Source: Undibacterium_A arcticum (lineage in GTDB: Bacteria > Pseudomonadota > Gammaproteobacteria > Burkholderiales > Burkholderiaceae_D). From it: 64,000 nt of DNA. Position 1 is the first letter of the stretch. Each line of letters starts with the position of its first letter. Below, piece by piece: positions 27,808 through 37,884 of this stretch. The position numbers and the translations under genes were made by a program. The notes below the pieces were generated by a model that saw nothing but the letters and a program-made list of their open reading frames with translations, did no database searches and had not been told where the DNA came from. The stretch is taken from assembly GCF_042660705.1 (NCBI RefSeq), contig NZ_JBHSUQ010000002.1; one strand, 5' to 3'.

Positions 27808-28742
27808 CTAATGCTTGTTGTAGCTTAGTTTACGGGGGAATGGTGTTGTTCTAACTGTCTTTGCACCGTTGCTAGTTGAACCATCCTGACTTGTTGTACT
27901 CAGCTCAGATCCTTCACCCTTTATGACGATTTCGGTGGCGCCCAAAAACTCTTCGCGATCCTCGAAGATTTCAGAAGGATCTTCAAATGGGCCATTATTT
28001 CGAAGAGTTTTCATTTTCGATTCAAATGCACTGCGATCGAGGCCCGCATCGACCATTTTTTGGCGTTGCACCTCCGCTTGCTTCGCCAACTCAACGATAT
28101 CGCCATCCAGTTCCAGATCGGGATAGTAGAACGGCGTATTCATCGACAGAGGACTAGACTTTGTTCGCATCACCAATTTCAACGGTACAAACGGCAGACG
28201 ATCCCCAAACAGCGCATTCAATCCGACAAGTTTGGATCTCAATGTATTGACAGCGTTGTAGCTCGCTGTTCGCAATATGTAAGCGCCCATCTGATCGGTC
28301 TGGCCTGCGATCTGGAATAAGGCACGCCCGAAAATACCGCAACGGTTGTGACGACCAAACTCGCAATATGCATCACCTGGGCAGGGTATTTCCGAAATCG
28401 TTCCGTTGTCTTCGATACGCTTGGCATTCTTCCCATCCCCTGCACAAACAAGGCGCTTCTTTCAATATCGTATGCCTCATAACGTTCGGAGCTATTCAGT
28501 TCAGGATCGGCGTAAAGGACACGTACTGGGATGGCACGCAATTTCTGATCGGCAGTTTCAGACTGCTGTTCCAGCGTTGCCTTCTGCAGCGGATCGGGAA
28601 CCCACTGGCCGACCTCCTTGTGCAATCCAGTGATAGAAAAGAAATCGTCCTTTTGCGGCAGACGCTTGCCATTACGTTCTTCCATATGACCAAGACGAAT
28701 TGCGCCGAGGACCGGTGTGACATAAGCGATGTTGTGCAGCAT
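27808..28742 (-). CDS. Recombination-directionality-factor-like (gp3-like) protein, frame-shifted
   Basis: Corrected by one base near 28460, the reading is ALVCAGDGKNAKR, EIPCPGDAYCEFGRHNRCG, IFGRALFQIAGQTDQMGAY, and the protein is about 311 aa. The cysteine-rich middle (CPGDAYCEFGxxxxC) and the surrounding pattern match plasmid proteins annotated as hydrolase/metal-binding and related to the phage gp3-like recombination directionality factor family. A zinc site is likely. Such proteins steer serine or tyrosine recombinases toward excision, but a role with the recombinases at 42.8 or 51.8 kb is only inference. AGGAGTCGTCC precedes the start. Confidence 0.6.
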
Positions 28743-28812
28743 GGACGACTCCTGTTTAAAAATGTTGACGATTCATTGGACCATGCAACATTTGAAAAAC
28801 AAGTCCCTAAAA

Positions 28813-29727
28813 TCAGTGGCAAGCATTTTTGTTAGTCCTACACGAAGCGACATCGTGTAAGCGTTCCATGACCCGCTGCACCCCTTCCGTTCCAAGCCGG
28901 TGTGTGTCCATTTGGAACACGGCAGTCGTTTTTACTCCGTCAAGATAGATACAAGGCGAACCGGAAGGGGCAAATATGAAATTCGTCGGTCCGATCTGCA
29001 TGCCACCATCGCATTCACCGCGTTCTCCTTCCTCATCGACGCTTTCGCTCTGCAGAAACCCGCGGGTGGACTGGACGGAGGAAATAGTGCCTTCGATGAG
29101 CGCTTCCTTGTACTCCATCGGCCGCAAAACTGTAGGCAATCGTTGTAATTCGCTTCCGCCATCTTGCAACGCAAGAAGGTTGGCAGCGACAGCACTGACG
29201 TACGACCAATCCGTCACATCCAAGACGGGGCGAGTTGGCGATCGACAGAAAACAGCGCCGACCAGATACGACAGAATCGGCGTCGACTCATGGGCATCTG
29301 CTGCGCTGCCGCGCTTTGGGAAGCGACGAATCTTGTCTTCATCTAGTGTCATGATCATGTGAACCATGGTTTGCAGATCACCAGTCGACCAGTGAGCCAC
29401 TTCCTCATGTTCAAAGATCTTCGGTATTAGCCGTACACTCTGTTGATGCTGACCGAGGCCAGATCTTGCTAACGCGTCTGCAACTTGTTTGGCTCCATGA
29501 AAATTTGCGATCAGGCTCGTTTCACGGTCGTTTGGGGTGAACACCACCGGTATGAAAAAAAACAATTTGGCCTGTTGATCCAACCCCCGCACGACGAACC
29601 TTCCGGTCGTAGCCTCGCCCATCAATTTATTGATAACCCTATCCCGCTCAGTTGGGGAAAGCGAAGCAATTTCGTGGCATTGCCCAGGCGTGACAGTTCC
29701 TTGCAGGACACCTGCAATATTTTTCAT
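28813..29727 (-). CDS. Unknown 304-aa backbone protein
   Basis: The intact frame begins MKNIAGVLQGTVTPGQCHE and ends in ASCRTNKNACH. It contains a hydrophobic core around LFFFIPVVFTPNDRETSLI and no recognised motif. It lies upstream of the gp3-like gene with a gap of about 70 bases and is the first gene of the minus-strand unit running toward parAB. Confidence 0.55.
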   Translation of the reverse strand: MKNIAGVLQGTVTPGQCHEIASLSPTERDRVINKLMGEATTGRFVVRGLDQQAKLFFFIPVVFTPNDRETSLIANFHGAKQVADALARSGLGQHQQSVRLIPKIFEHEEVAHWSTGDLQTMVHMIMTLDEDKIRRFPKRGSAADAHESTPILSYLVGAVFCRSPTRPVLDVTDWSYVSAVAANLLALQDGGSELQRLPTVLRPMEYKEALIEGTISSVQSTRGFLQSESVDEEGERGECDGGMQIGPTNFIFAPSGSPCIYLDGVKTTAVFQMDTHRLGTEGVQRVMERLHDVASCRTNKNACH

Positions 29728-30008
29728 GATTCGTACGAATACGCGTATCTAAGTCGAACATGGTTTCTCCACACAAAAGAGTCGTCACCGGCAGCGCAAT
29801 GCTGAATTGATAAGATGACTTCTTGCATGCATGGCTAGGCCCTCTGCACAATGAATGCCATCGTACAGGCCAATTTTCTCGATTCAAGTCGGAGAAACGG
29901 GCAATTTTTGCTCATTTCTGACTAAATTTGACCAGAACAATGCGGCAGGGGACTTGAATATATGGCTTTGTTCGGTATCGTGATTTCAACTAAACACACG
30001 AAACCAAT
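29728..30008. other. Divergent promoter region of 28.8-kb and 30.0-kb genes
   Basis: No gene is visible. The region must hold promoters for the minus-strand unit and for the RecE-like gene. No repeat or operator stands out. Confidence 0.4.
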
Positions 30009-30957
30009 ATGACCGCAGCCATTGAAATGCCAGCTCCCAGCCTCGGTGAACAGCTTGCCGCGCTGTACCAGCCGTCAATCACGGACTTCCCGGCCCTGAA
30101 GGTTAATGGAGTCGACAGCGAGAGCTACAGCATTGAAGTGCCAAACGCCGTCTATCACTCAGATAGAACCGGCGTGTCGTGTTCACAGCTGAAAAATCTG
30201 CTGCAGTCGCCTGCTCACTTTCATGCGGCGATGAACGCGCTACGCAAGGCCTCGACAGGATCTCAAAATATCGGGACCGCTTTGCATACGGCCGTTCTGG
30301 AGCCACACCTGTTCGATTCAAGTACTGCGGTCTGGGATGGGGGTACTCGGAGCGGCGCGAAATGGAAGGAATTTGCGAGTCAACATCATGGCAAGATCAT
30401 TTTCACGCCGGCGGAAATGAAAACTGTTCGTGGTATGTGCGATGCGGTCAACAATTACGTGATACCGAATCATCCGGGCGTTTTGTTGGGCGAGCTGATC
30501 GCTAAGGGAGAGTCCGAGAAGACAATTTACTGGCGTGATCAAGAAACCGGGATCATGTGCAAAATTCGTGTCGACTGCCTGGTCAATCCACTCATATCAT
30601 TCGACCTGAAGACAGTAGGTGATGCGAGGCTCGACGGTTTCCTCAAGACCCAGGCACTGAAACTGGATTACGATTTCCAAGCAGCCATGTATTTGCGGTG
30701 TCAAAGCCTTCACTGGCCACGATTTACCCTTCTGCTTCATTCCAGTGGAAACGGATGAGCCACATGGCGTACAGCTGCAAGAGACCGGCCCTGGATCTCA
30801 ATTTTTTGAGAATGGCATGCGCAAATTCCGATATGCCCTGCGCACGCTCAAAAAATGCCGGGAAACAGGCGTCTGGCCGGGATACCAGAACACTTACAAT
30901 CGGCTCGACGAAATTCCAAAATACGCTGTGTTCCAGGCGCCGGACGCCTTGGACTGA
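30009..30957 (+). CDS. RecE-like PD-(D/E)XK exonuclease (frame-shifted)
   Basis: The protein contains the DUF3799/RecE nuclease signature: YHSDRTGVSCSQLKNLLQSP, then ALHTAVLEP, YWRDQETGIMCKIRVDCLV and FDLKTVGDA, in which D and DLK form the PD-(D/E)XK site. Near 30692 the frame breaks inside MYL. Supplying two bases (GC in TTGGCCGGT) yields QAAMYLAGVKAFTGHDL and continues to the stop at 30957, about 316 aa. RecE-type enzymes chew 5' ends for strand annealing, usually with RecT. No RecT gene is in the window. Confidence 0.8.
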
Positions 30958-31043
30958 TCCGATTGGCAGAAACCACCGTAATTAACTCGGAATCAGGGGT
31001 TTTTCGTCATCGGAAGGGGAGGGTGTGTCGGTAACAATACCGC

Positions 31044-31622
31044 ATGGATCATCCAACCCTACTATCGCCGCTTGGCCTACAGCTGCCACGCCGACGCGCA
31101 TTACTACGCGCCGCGGCTTGCCTGCCGGCCATGGCCTTACTGCCCCAAGCTGGTATCGCCAACGACTTCTGGAATCGCCCCCGTGAACTGTGGCTGTACC
31201 GGAAAAGCACAGGCGAACAGGTTCGGGAGACTTATTGGGACGATGGGCGCATTATCCCCGAAGGCTATATTCGCCTTTGCAAACTGCTGCGCGATGTCCA
31301 GGCGGGACAGGCCGTTCAGATGGATATCATCCTGCTGGACATCATGCGCGGCGTCTACGGCTGGTTTGAGGCCTATGGGGTCACCAAACCACTCATCATC
31401 AACAGCGGGTACCGCAACGTCCACACCAATGCAGTCACGGAGGGAGCCGCGCGCAATTCCATGCACACGTATGGTAAAGCGACCGATCTCTGGATGGCCG
31501 GCATATCTACCGAGTATATGGCCAGGCTCGGTGTGTACTTATCAGGCGGCGGGGTAGGGTACTATGCACAAAAAGGCTTCGTGCATCTCGATTCGGGCCG
31601 GCTACGCGTCTGGCGTGGGTAA
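31044..31622 (+). CDS. DUF882 (YcbK-type) M15-like peptidase with Tat signal
   Basis: The 192-aa protein has an RRRALLRAAACLPAMALL twin-arginine-type signal. The peptidase domain has INSGYRNVHTNA, SMHTYGKATDLWM and GFVHLDSG, giving the His/Asp/His zinc ligands of M15-like cell-wall enzymes. It is likely periplasmic and cuts peptidoglycan cross-links. On a plasmid this could help assemble a transfer apparatus. A strong bidirectional terminator follows. Confidence 0.8.
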   Translation: MDHPTLLSPLGLQLPRRRALLRAAACLPAMALLPQAGIANDFWNRPRELWLYRKSTGEQVRETYWDDGRIIPEGYIRLCKLLRDVQAGQAVQMDIILLDIMRGVYGWFEAYGVTKPLIINSGYRNVHTNAVTEGAARNSMHTYGKATDLWMAGISTEYMARLGVYLSGGGVGYYAQKGFVHLDSGRLRVWRG

Positions 31623-31645
31623 CCGCAAGTCATACCGCCCAAAAA

Positions 31646-31678
31646 AAATGCCCCCTACGTCAGACGTAGGGGGCATTT
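31646..31678. terminator. Bidirectional terminator between convergent genes
   Basis: AAATGCCCCCTACGT and ACGTAGGGGGCATTT form a perfect 15-bp stem around a CAG loop, with A- and T-rich flanks. It separates the plus-strand peptidase gene from the minus-strand cluster. Confidence 0.85.
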
Positions 31679-31692
31679 ATATTTGGGCCAGA

Positions 31693-32289
31693 CTATTTGC
31701 AGCCTGGTCCTGATACTTCAACGAGACTCCAAGCTTCAAAGAACGGCCGAAAGGCCGGCAGTACCGCAAAGAATTTCTTCATCGAGTCATCATCGAGAGG
31801 AAAATCCCATTGTTCCTGCGGCTCATTCATGTACCAGCGCTTCACCGTTTTCGAATGACCACCGGCGCGAAGCCGTGCAACCAGTGTCGGACTCGCTGCC
31901 TCGATTTCCTTCATTCGCTCCGCTGTTGCTGCGAATTTGAAAGCAATCGAGAACGGTCCCCCATTCGTATTCCAGATGCGATCCTGGATCGGAGGGGCAG
32001 TTTCAAGCAAGCGCCGGAACTTACCGATATAGCCTTCCGCGGAAAGCTTGGACCCGGACACCCGTTGACCGCCTGATTCAAGATTCGAGGATAGATGGCA
32101 CACACGCCGTATCACGTCCTGGTGGGAGCCGAGAGCGACGGCATTCCAATTCCGGGCAACCCCGCCACTCTTGGTGATCACGTTGTTATCCCCTCCCAAT
32201 GACAGGGCAAGGAACTGATCCTCGCTTGTCCCGGCATCTGCGGCAGGAATTCGAAACGCAGCGAACGCAAACTCGATAAAGTGACTCAT
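31693..32289 (-). CDS. Unknown 198-aa protein downstream of PRTRC cassette
   Basis: The start at 32289 overlaps the stop of the upstream gene by four bases (ATGA). The product begins MSHFIEFAFAAFRIPAADAG and has a basic middle part and an acidic C-terminus. No family is recognised. It is the last gene of the minus-strand cluster before the terminator. Confidence 0.6.
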   Translation of the reverse strand: MSHFIEFAFAAFRIPAADAGTSEDQFLALSLGGDNNVITKSGGVARNWNAVALGSHQDVIRRVCHLSSNLESGGQRVSGSKLSAEGYIGKFRRLLETAPPIQDRIWNTNGGPFSIAFKFAATAERMKEIEAASPTLVARLRAGGHSKTVKRWYMNEPQEQWDFPLDDDSMKKFFAVLPAFRPFFEAWSLVEVSGPGCK

Positions 32290-32852
32290 GCTCCGGCCTC
32301 CTCTGCAAACAGATTGCCGAAGGCCATGTCGAGCTGCTGAACTGCCAGAGTAGTCCACGCCGCCGTGACAGACGGCGTGTCTTTGACGTTGTGGAACTTC
32401 AGGTTGTCCCAATATCGCTTAGCCTCTACCGGATCTGACAGGTCGAAACTGAAGCGAATATGACCGTCTTTGAGCGTTGAGACATGCTCCTCCAACAGCC
32501 GGCCGAATTCCTTCTCATAATAGGACGGAAGGCATTGATAATCGGTGACGATCGTCGCATCGAGTGTCAGCCCATCAGGAAGGCGAACCACAGGAATCGC
32601 TTCCATGAAAGCCGCGCGCCATCCCTTAATGTAGGCTTCGGGTGATGTGACCTTGTGCAGAACGGTGAGGTCGCCACCTTCGCAGAATGCCGCCCGATCA
32701 CAGATTGTTCCGAAAAGCCGCCATTGCATTTCAACACCGAGCACTGTCACTTCGGCGTCGTCGTCCTGCACGATGGCGACAAATACAGGTTCATAAGAAA
32801 TTCCTGCGGGAAGCTGGATCGCGCAACGTCTGGTTTCGTTGATTTTCTTCAT
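32286..32852 (-). CDS. Unknown 188-aa protein coupled to the preceding one
   Basis: The product begins MKKINETRRCAIQLPAGISY. It is an intact acidic protein without recognised motifs. A structured leader lies upstream, after the PRTRC ThiF gene, and GGAGAACCC precedes its ATG. It is translationally coupled to the 198-aa gene. Confidence 0.6.
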   Translation of the reverse strand: MKKINETRRCAIQLPAGISYEPVFVAIVQDDDAEVTVLGVEMQWRLFGTICDRAAFCEGGDLTVLHKVTSPEAYIKGWRAAFMEAIPVVRLPDGLTLDATIVTDYQCLPSYYEKEFGRLLEEHVSTLKDGHIRFSFDLSDPVEAKRYWDNLKFHNVKDTPSVTAAWTTLAVQQLDMAFGNLFAEEAGA

Positions 32853-32861
32853 GGGTTCTCC

Positions 32862-32962
32862 ATTTTGAAATTCGAGAAACCATGACCCCTTCGGGATTGG
32901 TTTCCCGAAGGTTGAGCAGGCAGAGCTGCAAAAGATAATGCTGGCTAACTCCAGCTAGAAGC
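32862..32962 (-). promoter_or_regulatory. Structured 5' leader, copy 9
   Basis: The minus strand reads GCTGG-AGTTAG-CCAGC ATTATC, then GCTCAACC, then UUCGGGA-AACCAA-UCCCGAA and GGGGTCATGG. The GCTGG/CCAGC pair differs from GCTGA/TCAGC in other copies, a compensated change. Confidence 0.65.
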
Positions 32963-33050
32963 CGCCTTTCAATGATTGAAAGGGGATAGAACGACTAAAT
33001 GATAGGTGAAATCCCGGGTGATGGCAATATGGCACAGCGTATGCAGGAAC

Positions 33051-33077
33051 GAAGGGCCACGCAATCCGCGGCCCTTC
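33051..33077 (-). terminator. Hairpin downstream of thiF
   Basis: GAAGGGCC and GGCCCTTC form an 8-bp perfect stem with an 11-base loop ten bases past the ThiF stop. No long T-run follows on the minus strand. Confidence 0.45.
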
Positions 33078-33086
33078 TTGTGCTTC

Positions 33087-33887
33087 TTACTTCTCCTTCT
33101 TTTTCTTTCGGCTCTTGCTGACGCCATAACCAAAGCGCTTCCAGGCTTCCTCATCGACCATCAGAGGGGCAGTGCGCCCAGTCTTCAAGTTGACAAAACT
33201 ACCATGGTTAGCGATTTGCCCATGACGGAACAACTGCGAAAGGATGTTGCACGCATGAAGGGCAGTGGTGCTGTTAATGAACAGCGACTGTTTCTCTAAT
33301 GCGTCAGCCAAGCTACAGCTAGGCACGCCGTCCTCTGCATCAAGTGAAGCATTGATCAGATTGGGAAACAGATCCGCGGCATGCGGCAGGCGAGTCAGAT
33401 TGCTCTGTCTTGCCCTGTTTGGATCTACTTCACCAAGGATAACCTGCGAATCATCGAGCCGGTTGCCGCAATCGAGCCAGTAAATTACCCGGCCGCGCTG
33501 CGCAGAACTCAGGATCGCACTTCGTGCCTTGCGATTGTCCACGCAACCAACCACAATTTCGCAATGCAACTGCTCATCGGTCGTTAACCTCTCGACTTGA
33601 CTGCTCCAATCAAGGTTGAAACCGAGATTGATGCGGTTGATGAGAGTGGGCGCTTTATAGGCACCCACATCGCCGGGAAAAAACGACTGCCGCCCGACAT
33701 TGGCCTCACTGACTTGATCATCATCCCAAAGTGTGACGTCCAAACCTCCAGGGTGACCAAAGGCGAGCAATGCCAGGTGTAGACGTACCAGACCGTTCAA
33801 TACTTGCGAACCAGTCCCGCCGGCGCCAATCACTGCAACACGAACTTTCTGCTGCAGCAACCGCGGATGGATCATGTGAATGCCCAT
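33087..33887 (-). CDS. PRTRC system ThiF-family protein
   Basis: The 266-aa protein is an E1/ThiF-type adenylyltransferase with VAVIGAGGTGSQVL near the N-terminus, an aspartate-containing LWDDDQVSEANVGRQ, and LDCGNRLDDSQV. The true start is the ATG at 33887, whose first base overlapped the TAA of PRTRC protein A before an IS element separated them. Upstream in-frame codons up to 34037 come from the IS end. PRTRC cassettes (ParB, ThiF, proteins A to F) occur on large proteobacterial plasmids; the biochemical role is unknown. A ubiquitin-like conjugation or deconjugation pathway is suggested by ThiF plus the JAB protein A. Confidence 0.85.
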   Translation of the reverse strand: MGIHMIHPRLLQQKVRVAVIGAGGTGSQVLNGLVRLHLALLAFGHPGGLDVTLWDDDQVSEANVGRQSFFPGDVGAYKAPTLINRINLGFNLDWSSQVERLTTDEQLHCEIVVGCVDNRKARSAILSSAQRGRVIYWLDCGNRLDDSQVILGEVDPNRARQSNLTRLPHAADLFPNLINASLDAEDGVPSCSLADALEKQSLFINSTTALHACNILSQLFRHGQIANHGSFVNLKTGRTAPLMVDEEAWKRFGYGVSKSRKKKKEK

Positions 33888-34124
33888 TATTTGGCCTCCC
33901 AATGTTGCGTGAGGTCGACAAACAGGCCATTGGTGCGTATTCCACACCAAACTGGACACCGATTTCACGGCAAACTGGACACCCATTCCACGGCAAACTG
34001 GACAGTCAGTCCAGCGCAAACTGGACACCGATTCCACTCCAAACTGGACAGTTTGAAGCGGTCTGAGAAAGCGTAGCGACGCGGGATAACTGTGGCACTC
34101 TGGGAAATTTCCGGAGAAAGGCCT

Positions 34125-35683
34125 ATGGCCAACAACAGGTTATCCATGCGTAAAATCTTAGAAGTCCTTCGGCTGTTTTTTGAACTCGGCCGTTCCAAGC
34201 GGGAAATTGCCCGCGTCATCGGCGCCTCGCCAACCACGGTCAGCGACTACCTGTCGCGCATCAAGCTGGCTGGCCTAAGCTACCCCCTACCACCGGAGAT
34301 GGACGAGCAGGCGCTTGACCGCTTGCTATTCCCTCCAAGCGAGCCATCGGCGGTGCAACGCCCCGAGCCCGACTGGGCGCAGGTACACGACGGCCTGCGC
34401 CGCAAGGGCGTGACGCTCGACCTGCTGTGGCAGGAGTACAAGTCCGAGCAGCCCGAAGGCTACCAGTACAGCGCCTTCTGCGGGCACTACCGGCGCTGGC
34501 GCCAGCGCCTGACCCTGTCGATGCGACAGACCCACACACCGGGAGAACGGCTGTTCCTCGACTATGCCGGCCAGACGGTGTCGGTCACGGACCAGCACAG
34601 CGGCGAAATCCGGGAGGCGCAGATCTTCGTTGCCGTGCTCGGGGCATCCAACTACACCTTCCTTGAAGCGACCTGGAGCCAGCAACTGCCGGACTGGATC
34701 GGCAGCCACGTGCGGGCCATGAACTTCTACGGAGGAACGACCGAACTATGGGTGCCAGACAACCTGCGCAGCGGCGTCACCAAGGCATCGCGCTACGAGC
34801 CGGACATTAACCCCACCTACCAGGATCTGGCCAGCCACTACGAGGTGGGGGGGTGCTGCCGGCGCGGGCACGCAAGCCCAAGGACAAGGCCAAGGTCGAG
34901 AACGGCGTGCTGGTGGTCGAACGCTGGGTCCTGGCACGCCTGCGCCACCAGCGCTTCTTCAGCATCAACGAACTCAATCGCGTGCTGCGTGATCTGCTCA
35001 CGGACCTGAACGCGCGCCCGTTCAAGAAGCTGCCAGGATGTCGCGCCAGCGCCTTCGCCGAGATGGACCAACCGGCACTGCGGCCCTTGCCAGAGAAGGC
35101 TTACGAGTACGCCGAATGGAAGCTGGCGCGGGTCGGCATCGACTACCACGTCGACGTCGGCGGGCATTACTACTCGGTGCCGTGCCAGTTCGCCCGCCAG
35201 CAGGTCGACGTGCGCACGACCGCCACGACGGTGGAGGTATTCCATCGCGGCACGCGACTGGCAAGCCATGTCCACTGCACCTTCAAGGGGCGGCACACAA
35301 CGATCGACGCGCACATGCCGCCGGCCCATCGGGCAGTCGCTGGGGTGACGGCGGAAACCCTGCGTAGCCAGGCGACCGCGATAGGGCCGCGTACGGAAGT
35401 GCTGATCGAGCGTCTGCTGCATCAGCGCCGCCACCCGCAGCAGGCGTTCCGCAGCTGCCTTGGCGTGTTGCGCCTTGGGCAGGAGTTTGGAACGGCACGG
35501 CTGGAAGCGGCATGCGTGCGCGCGCTCAAGCACAACGCCGTGAGCTGGAAGAGCGTGCATTCAATCCTCAAGCATGGTCTGGACCAGCAGGTACAGGCGG
35601 CCGACCAGCGCGTACTGGATCTGCCTGAGCATGAGAATGTCCGCGGCGCCGCCTACTACCAAACCAGCTTGCACCTGCACTAA
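34125..35683 (+). CDS. istA: IS21-type transposase IstA (frame-shifted)
   Basis: The N-terminus has a helix-turn-helix (LGRSKREIARVIGASPTTVS). The DDE catalytic residues are in LFLDYAGQTVS, ELWVPDNLRSGV and KDKAKVENGVL. A G7 run at 34848-34854 breaks the frame. Five Gs would give HYEVGVLPARARKPKDKAK, the usual family sequence, and about 518 aa. The start at 34125 follows GGAGAAAGGCCT. Whether the shift is real or an error decides whether the element can still move. Confidence 0.9.
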
Positions 35684-35707
35684 CCACATCCCAAAAAAAG
35701 GACGACA

Positions 35708-36460
35708 ATGTTGAACCATCCCACCCACGAAAAACTGAACCAGCTCAAGCTCTTTGGAATGGCGCGCGCCCTGACCGAACAAGCCAGTCTCGATCTCGAC
35801 CATCTTGGCTTCGAAGAGCGCCTTGGTCTGCTGATCGACCGCGAGACCACCGAGCGCGATGGACGCCTGCTGGCACAGCGCCTGTTGCGCGCAAAGCTCA
35901 AGCCCAACACCGCCGCCGAGGACACCGACTACCGTCACGCACGAGGCTTGGACAAGGCGCTGTTCCAGCGCCTGCTGGCCGGGCAGTGGCTGCGCGAAAA
36001 ACAGAATGTGCTGCTCACCGGCCCGACGGGTGTCGGAAAGACTTGGCTCGCGTGCGCGTTGGCCCACCAGGCCTGCCGGCAGGGCTATAGCGCCTACTAC
36101 GTTCGCCTGCCGCGCCTGCTCGACGAGCTGAGCATCGGTCGTGCCGACGGTCGTTACAGCAAGTTGCTCAAGCAGCTCGCCAAGGTCGACGTCCTGACGA
36201 TCGACGACTGGGGACTGGCAGTGCTCGACGACGTGCACCGCCGCGACCTGCTGGAGGTGCTGGACGACCGCCACAACGCGCGTTCGACCATCGTGACCAG
36301 CCAGCTTCCGGTGGACCACTGGCATGCCGCCATCGGCGACGCCACGCTGGCCGATGCCATCCTCGACCGCCTGGTGCACAACGCGCATCAGCTGACGCTG
36401 AAGGGCGAATCACTACGTAAAAAGCGTAGTCGATTGACAAACCAGCTCGCTCAGGAGTAA
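35708..36460 (+). CDS. istB: IS21-type helper ATPase IstB
   Basis: The intact 250-aa protein has Walker A GPTGVGKTWL, Walker B DVLTIDDWG and the family C-terminus TLKGESLRKKR. It assists IstA in target choice and strand transfer. It begins 24 bases after istA. Confidence 0.93.
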   Translation: MLNHPTHEKLNQLKLFGMARALTEQASLDLDHLGFEERLGLLIDRETTERDGRLLAQRLLRAKLKPNTAAEDTDYRHARGLDKALFQRLLAGQWLREKQNVLLTGPTGVGKTWLACALAHQACRQGYSAYYVRLPRLLDELSIGRADGRYSKLLKQLAKVDVLTIDDWGLAVLDDVHRRDLLEVLDDRHNARSTIVTSQLPVDHWHAAIGDATLADAILDRLVHNAHQLTLKGESLRKKRSRLTNQLAQE

Positions 36461-36559
36461 AACCCAACTTCGACCCCGCGTCGTCGCGCCCGAAGTGTCC
36501 AGTTTGGCGTGGAATGCGTGTCCAGTTTGCGCTGGACCGCGTGTCCAGTTTGCGGCGGA

Positions 36560-37150
36560 TTAGGCGTCCAGTTTGGCTGGATTACGCACATTGGCGCACA
36601 AACGGAATTTTGCTTGCACGTCGCCGTCAAGACAGCCAAAAACTGCAGCCACCTTAAATTCGCCACGATCATCCTTATCGTCCGTTGAAGAAAAGAAAGC
36701 ACCTATCCGGCCGTGGGAGTGAATATCCACGATCAAATGTTCGCCTTCTTCGAGCGCCGGTCGATCGAACGCAACATAGTCGTTGCGCGCCACCTTCGGC
36801 GCCAACTTGACCAGCTTCCATTCGTCCGTCCGTTCGTTCCAGACGATCCACGCAGCGCACTCGAGCGGGCATTGCTGTTTTGCAAACTGCACAAAATCCA
36901 GCAATAGTGATTGCGCTGCAGGGCGGACCTGCAGCGCCTTCTCGACGACACCGTAAGGCATGGCTACCTTGGTCTGTTGCACCAAGGGCCAACGCATGTA
37001 CAGCCACGGGCGCCGCGCTTCCAGCCACATCCCGTCAGCGGCCACCAGGAACCGATGCCCATTCGACTGCAAGGACTCCAGCTCCTGGAACTTTGGCACC
37101 ATCAGTGTTGGCGAGACGCTTTGCAGCGCCGTATCGATAGGGTTAAGCAT
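36560..37150 (-). pseudogene. PRTRC system protein A (JAB/MPN), C-terminus replaced by IS
   Basis: Residues up to about 187 are native. They include the JAMM-type metalloprotease site LIVDIHSHGRIGAFFSSTDD (HxH ... S-x2-D) typical of deubiquitinase-like JAB domains. After FRLCAN the frame enters the IS21 end and stops at 36560. Removing the IS and one CATTGG copy restores CAN-GLFVDLTQHWEAK followed by TAATG, overlapping the ThiF start. The JAB domain is complete, so partial activity is possible, but the coupling to ThiF translation is lost. It overlaps gene B by eight bases. Confidence 0.88.
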
Positions 37151-37874
37151 TGACTGACTCCTTTCCCCATTGAGCCAACATTGATTTCAACGTCCGTTTC
37201 GTACCCACCAAGCATTCAGTTGGGAACTCCTTGAACTTGCCGTCCAGCATGTCGCGCCAGAATGCAAACACGCCGGTTGGATACTTCACCAACCCATTCT
37301 TGGTTTGCACGTTTGGATGGGTAAATGCCGACTTGAAGAAGGCATTCGTCCATGCGTCCGGATTGGACGCTTGATTACCCTTAGGAAGGGCAGTCGATCC
37401 AGCGCAGATGTTTCCAGCTTCCCAGACGTTGAAATACGGCGCAACTGATATTGCTGCGTCGGCCGATGGGCGCTGGTTTTTGTCCAATGCGAACACAAAC
37501 CACTTGTAGTTAATGATCGCGAACACCAGCGCCGGGTGTGGGACCACTGCAGCTCGTTTTCCCAATTCCTTGCAGGAAAACGAGATGCGACGCGACTGAG
37601 CCGGTACCCACCACACGAGACAGCGGTTATCTGCAGCCAAGATGTCGGGATGCAGGAGTTGCAGAGGTCTTGTGACATGCTGCTCGACGCCTTCAAACAT
37701 CTGTAACAGCGCGTCCTTCGTGGCTGGTCGACCTTCCTTGATGATCGGCCCCGCTTTAGTAAGCGCGACGTCATGTATCGTGACCAAATCGGTCGACCCA
37801 CGCCCTGAGCCGTACAGCAAAATGGCGTGATGCAGATCGTAGTTTGGGATTGATTGACGAATTGAAACTTCCAT
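37143..37874 (-). CDS. PRTRC system protein B
   Basis: The 243-aa protein matches PRTRC protein B in order and content (MEVSIRQSIPNYDLHHAILL, CLVWWVPAQSRRISF, PYFNVWEAGNICAGS, PTECLVGTKRTLKSML). Start 37874 follows TAAGGAGGTCCAT. It overlaps gene A. The function is unknown; it always travels with ThiF and A. Confidence 0.85.
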   Translation of the reverse strand: MEVSIRQSIPNYDLHHAILLYGSGRGSTDLVTIHDVALTKAGPIIKEGRPATKDALLQMFEGVEQHVTRPLQLLHPDILAADNRCLVWWVPAQSRRISFSCKELGKRAAVVPHPALVFAIINYKWFVFALDKNQRPSADAAISVAPYFNVWEAGNICAGSTALPKGNQASNPDAWTNAFFKSAFTHPNVQTKNGLVKYPTGVFAFWRDMLDGKFKEFPTECLVGTKRTLKSMLAQWGKESVNA

Positions 37875-37884
37875 ATGGACCTCC

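Larger units (their letters stand above)
33934..36588 (+). mobile_element. IS21-family insertion sequence in PRTRC gene A
   Basis: The element is 2655 bp with inverted ends (TGCGTATTCCACACCAAAC at left, TGCGTAATCCAGCCAAAC at right, read inward). Several inner repeats of CAAACTGGACA lie at both ends, as in IS21 relatives. It encodes IstA and IstB. The 6-bp sequence CATTGG is duplicated at 33928-33933 and 36589-36594, showing a simple insertion with no later rearrangement. Confidence 0.92.
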
